NCBI RefSeq assembly: GCF_015330165.1
Contig: NZ_JADDXT010000002.1
Coordinates: 1,982,504 to 2,046,503, forward strand
Direction of reading: 5' to 3'
Length of the DNA: 64,000 nucleotides
Source: Zobellia roscoffensis
GTDB lineage: Bacteria > Bacteroidota > Bacteroidia > Flavobacteriales > Flavobacteriaceae
Shown here: piece by piece, positions 63,668-64,000 of the stretch
How positions within the stretch are numbered: the stretch's first letter is position 1
Layout: each line of letters opens with the position of its first letter
Made by a program: the position numbers and the translations under genes
Notes under the pieces: generated by a model
Seen by the model: the letters and a program-made list of their open reading frames with translations, nothing else
Told to the model about the DNA's origin: nothing
Database searches by the model: none

Positions 63668-64000
63668 TTATAACTGGTTCTCTTTAATTCTACTGATTTT
63701 TTCATAGGATGCTACAATTCCCTGAATAAGGGAAGAGCTCAGTCCTTGGTGTTCCATTTCGTTCAAGCCTTGAATGGTACAGCCTTTTGGCGTGGTGACC
63801 CTATCGATTTCCGCTTCTGGGTGACTGCCGGATTCGATTAATAAACTAGCGGCACCACTACAGGTGTGCATGGCTAACTCTTGAGCCTCTTTTGCATCAA
63901 AACCTAACTGAATGGCACCTTGGGTGGTGGCACGTATCAAGCGCATCCAAAAAGCAACTCCGCTGGCACAGATTACCGTTGCCGCTTGCATTTGCGTTTC
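63668..64000 (-). CDS. proC: Pyrroline-5-carboxylate reductase, C-terminal part (5' end beyond the window)
   Basis: About 110 residues; the frame is open through the window edge, so the true start lies beyond 64000. The C-terminal dimerisation domain is clear: ASGVAFWMRLIRATTQGAIQ, CSGAASLLIESG, and VTTPKGCTIQGLNEMEHQGL (family TPGGTT-like motif). Last proline step: P5C to proline with NAD(P)H. First gene of the part of the operon that is visible; argG and argC would be expected further upstream. Confidence 0.9.
   Translation of the reverse strand, partial: ETQMQAATVICASGVAFWMRLIRATTQGAIQLGFDAKEAQELAMHTCSGAASLLIESGSHPEAEIDRVTTPKGCTIQGLNEMEHQGLSSSLIQGIVASYEKISRIKENQL

Overview
The window reads as chromosomal DNA of a member of the Bacteroidetes, most likely a marine or free-living Flavobacteriaceae. 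Evidence from the sequence: SusC/SusD pair, type IX secretion type B sorting domain with a PorP/SprF partner, FG-GAP/ASPIC-UnbV lipoproteins, TAnnTTTG promoter boxes, AT-rich spacers, mevalonate-pathway isoprenoid genes, and an arginine operon containing the Bacteroidetes-type ArgF' transcarbamylase. No rRNA, tRNA, CRISPR array, insertion sequence or prophage was recognised. I cannot name the species from sequence alone.

Layout. (1) 1-4748: a window-truncated HD-domain protein with a Pycsar-effector-like membrane domain, divergent from a three-part lipoprotein (metallophosphoesterase, kinase-like middle, Omp85-type barrel). (2) 4763-17921, minus strand: three tandem ~1100-residue FG-GAP/ASPIC-UnbV lipoproteins, a vanadium-dependent haloperoxidase-like lipoprotein overlapping the last of them, a membrane-anchored SRPBCC/GyrI-like protein and a propeller-like lipoprotein. 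A sodium/solute symporter diverges from this block (18093-19745). (3) 19852-24041: a translationally coupled error-prone pair, DnaE-like polymerase and DinB. (4) 24370-35311: a compact alpha-glucan (maltose) utilisation locus: SusD and SusC leftward; LacI regulator, beta-phosphoglucomutase, GH65 phosphorylase and GH13 amylase rightward, with a candidate LacI operator between the arms. (5) 35318-37890: housekeeping tail (GDPD lipoprotein, BaiN/HI0933 flavoprotein, DUF1697), then a convergent TspO gene. (6) 38464-43514: diphosphomevalonate decarboxylase, mevalonate-kinase-like GHMP kinase, UbiA prenyltransferase, nitrilase, and an RluB-like pseudouridine synthase without the canonical catalytic Asp. 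(7) 43714-54027, minus: a surface module of a giant 2553-residue BspA-like type IX substrate, its PorP/SprF partner, a small membrane protein and a matrixin-like metalloprotease lipoprotein. (8) 54307-64000, minus: M1 peptidase and the arginine/proline operon proC-argD-proA-proB-argF'-argB-argE'-argH, interrupted by a frameshifted four-helix-bundle gene.

How parts fit together. In the glucan locus SusC/D should import malto-oligosaccharides, GH13 trims them, GH65 phosphorolyses maltose to glucose and beta-glucose-1-phosphate, and PgmB converts the latter to glucose-6-phosphate under LacI control. In the arg operon ArgB, ArgD, ArgF' and ArgE' would run the N-succinyl (or N-acetyl) route to citrulline, ending with ArgH; ProB, ProA and ProC make proline from the same glutamate pool. 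The regions most worth a second look are the FG-GAP triplet with its haloperoxidase, the three-module phosphoesterase, the HD-Pycsar protein and the RluB-like protein with an altered active site.
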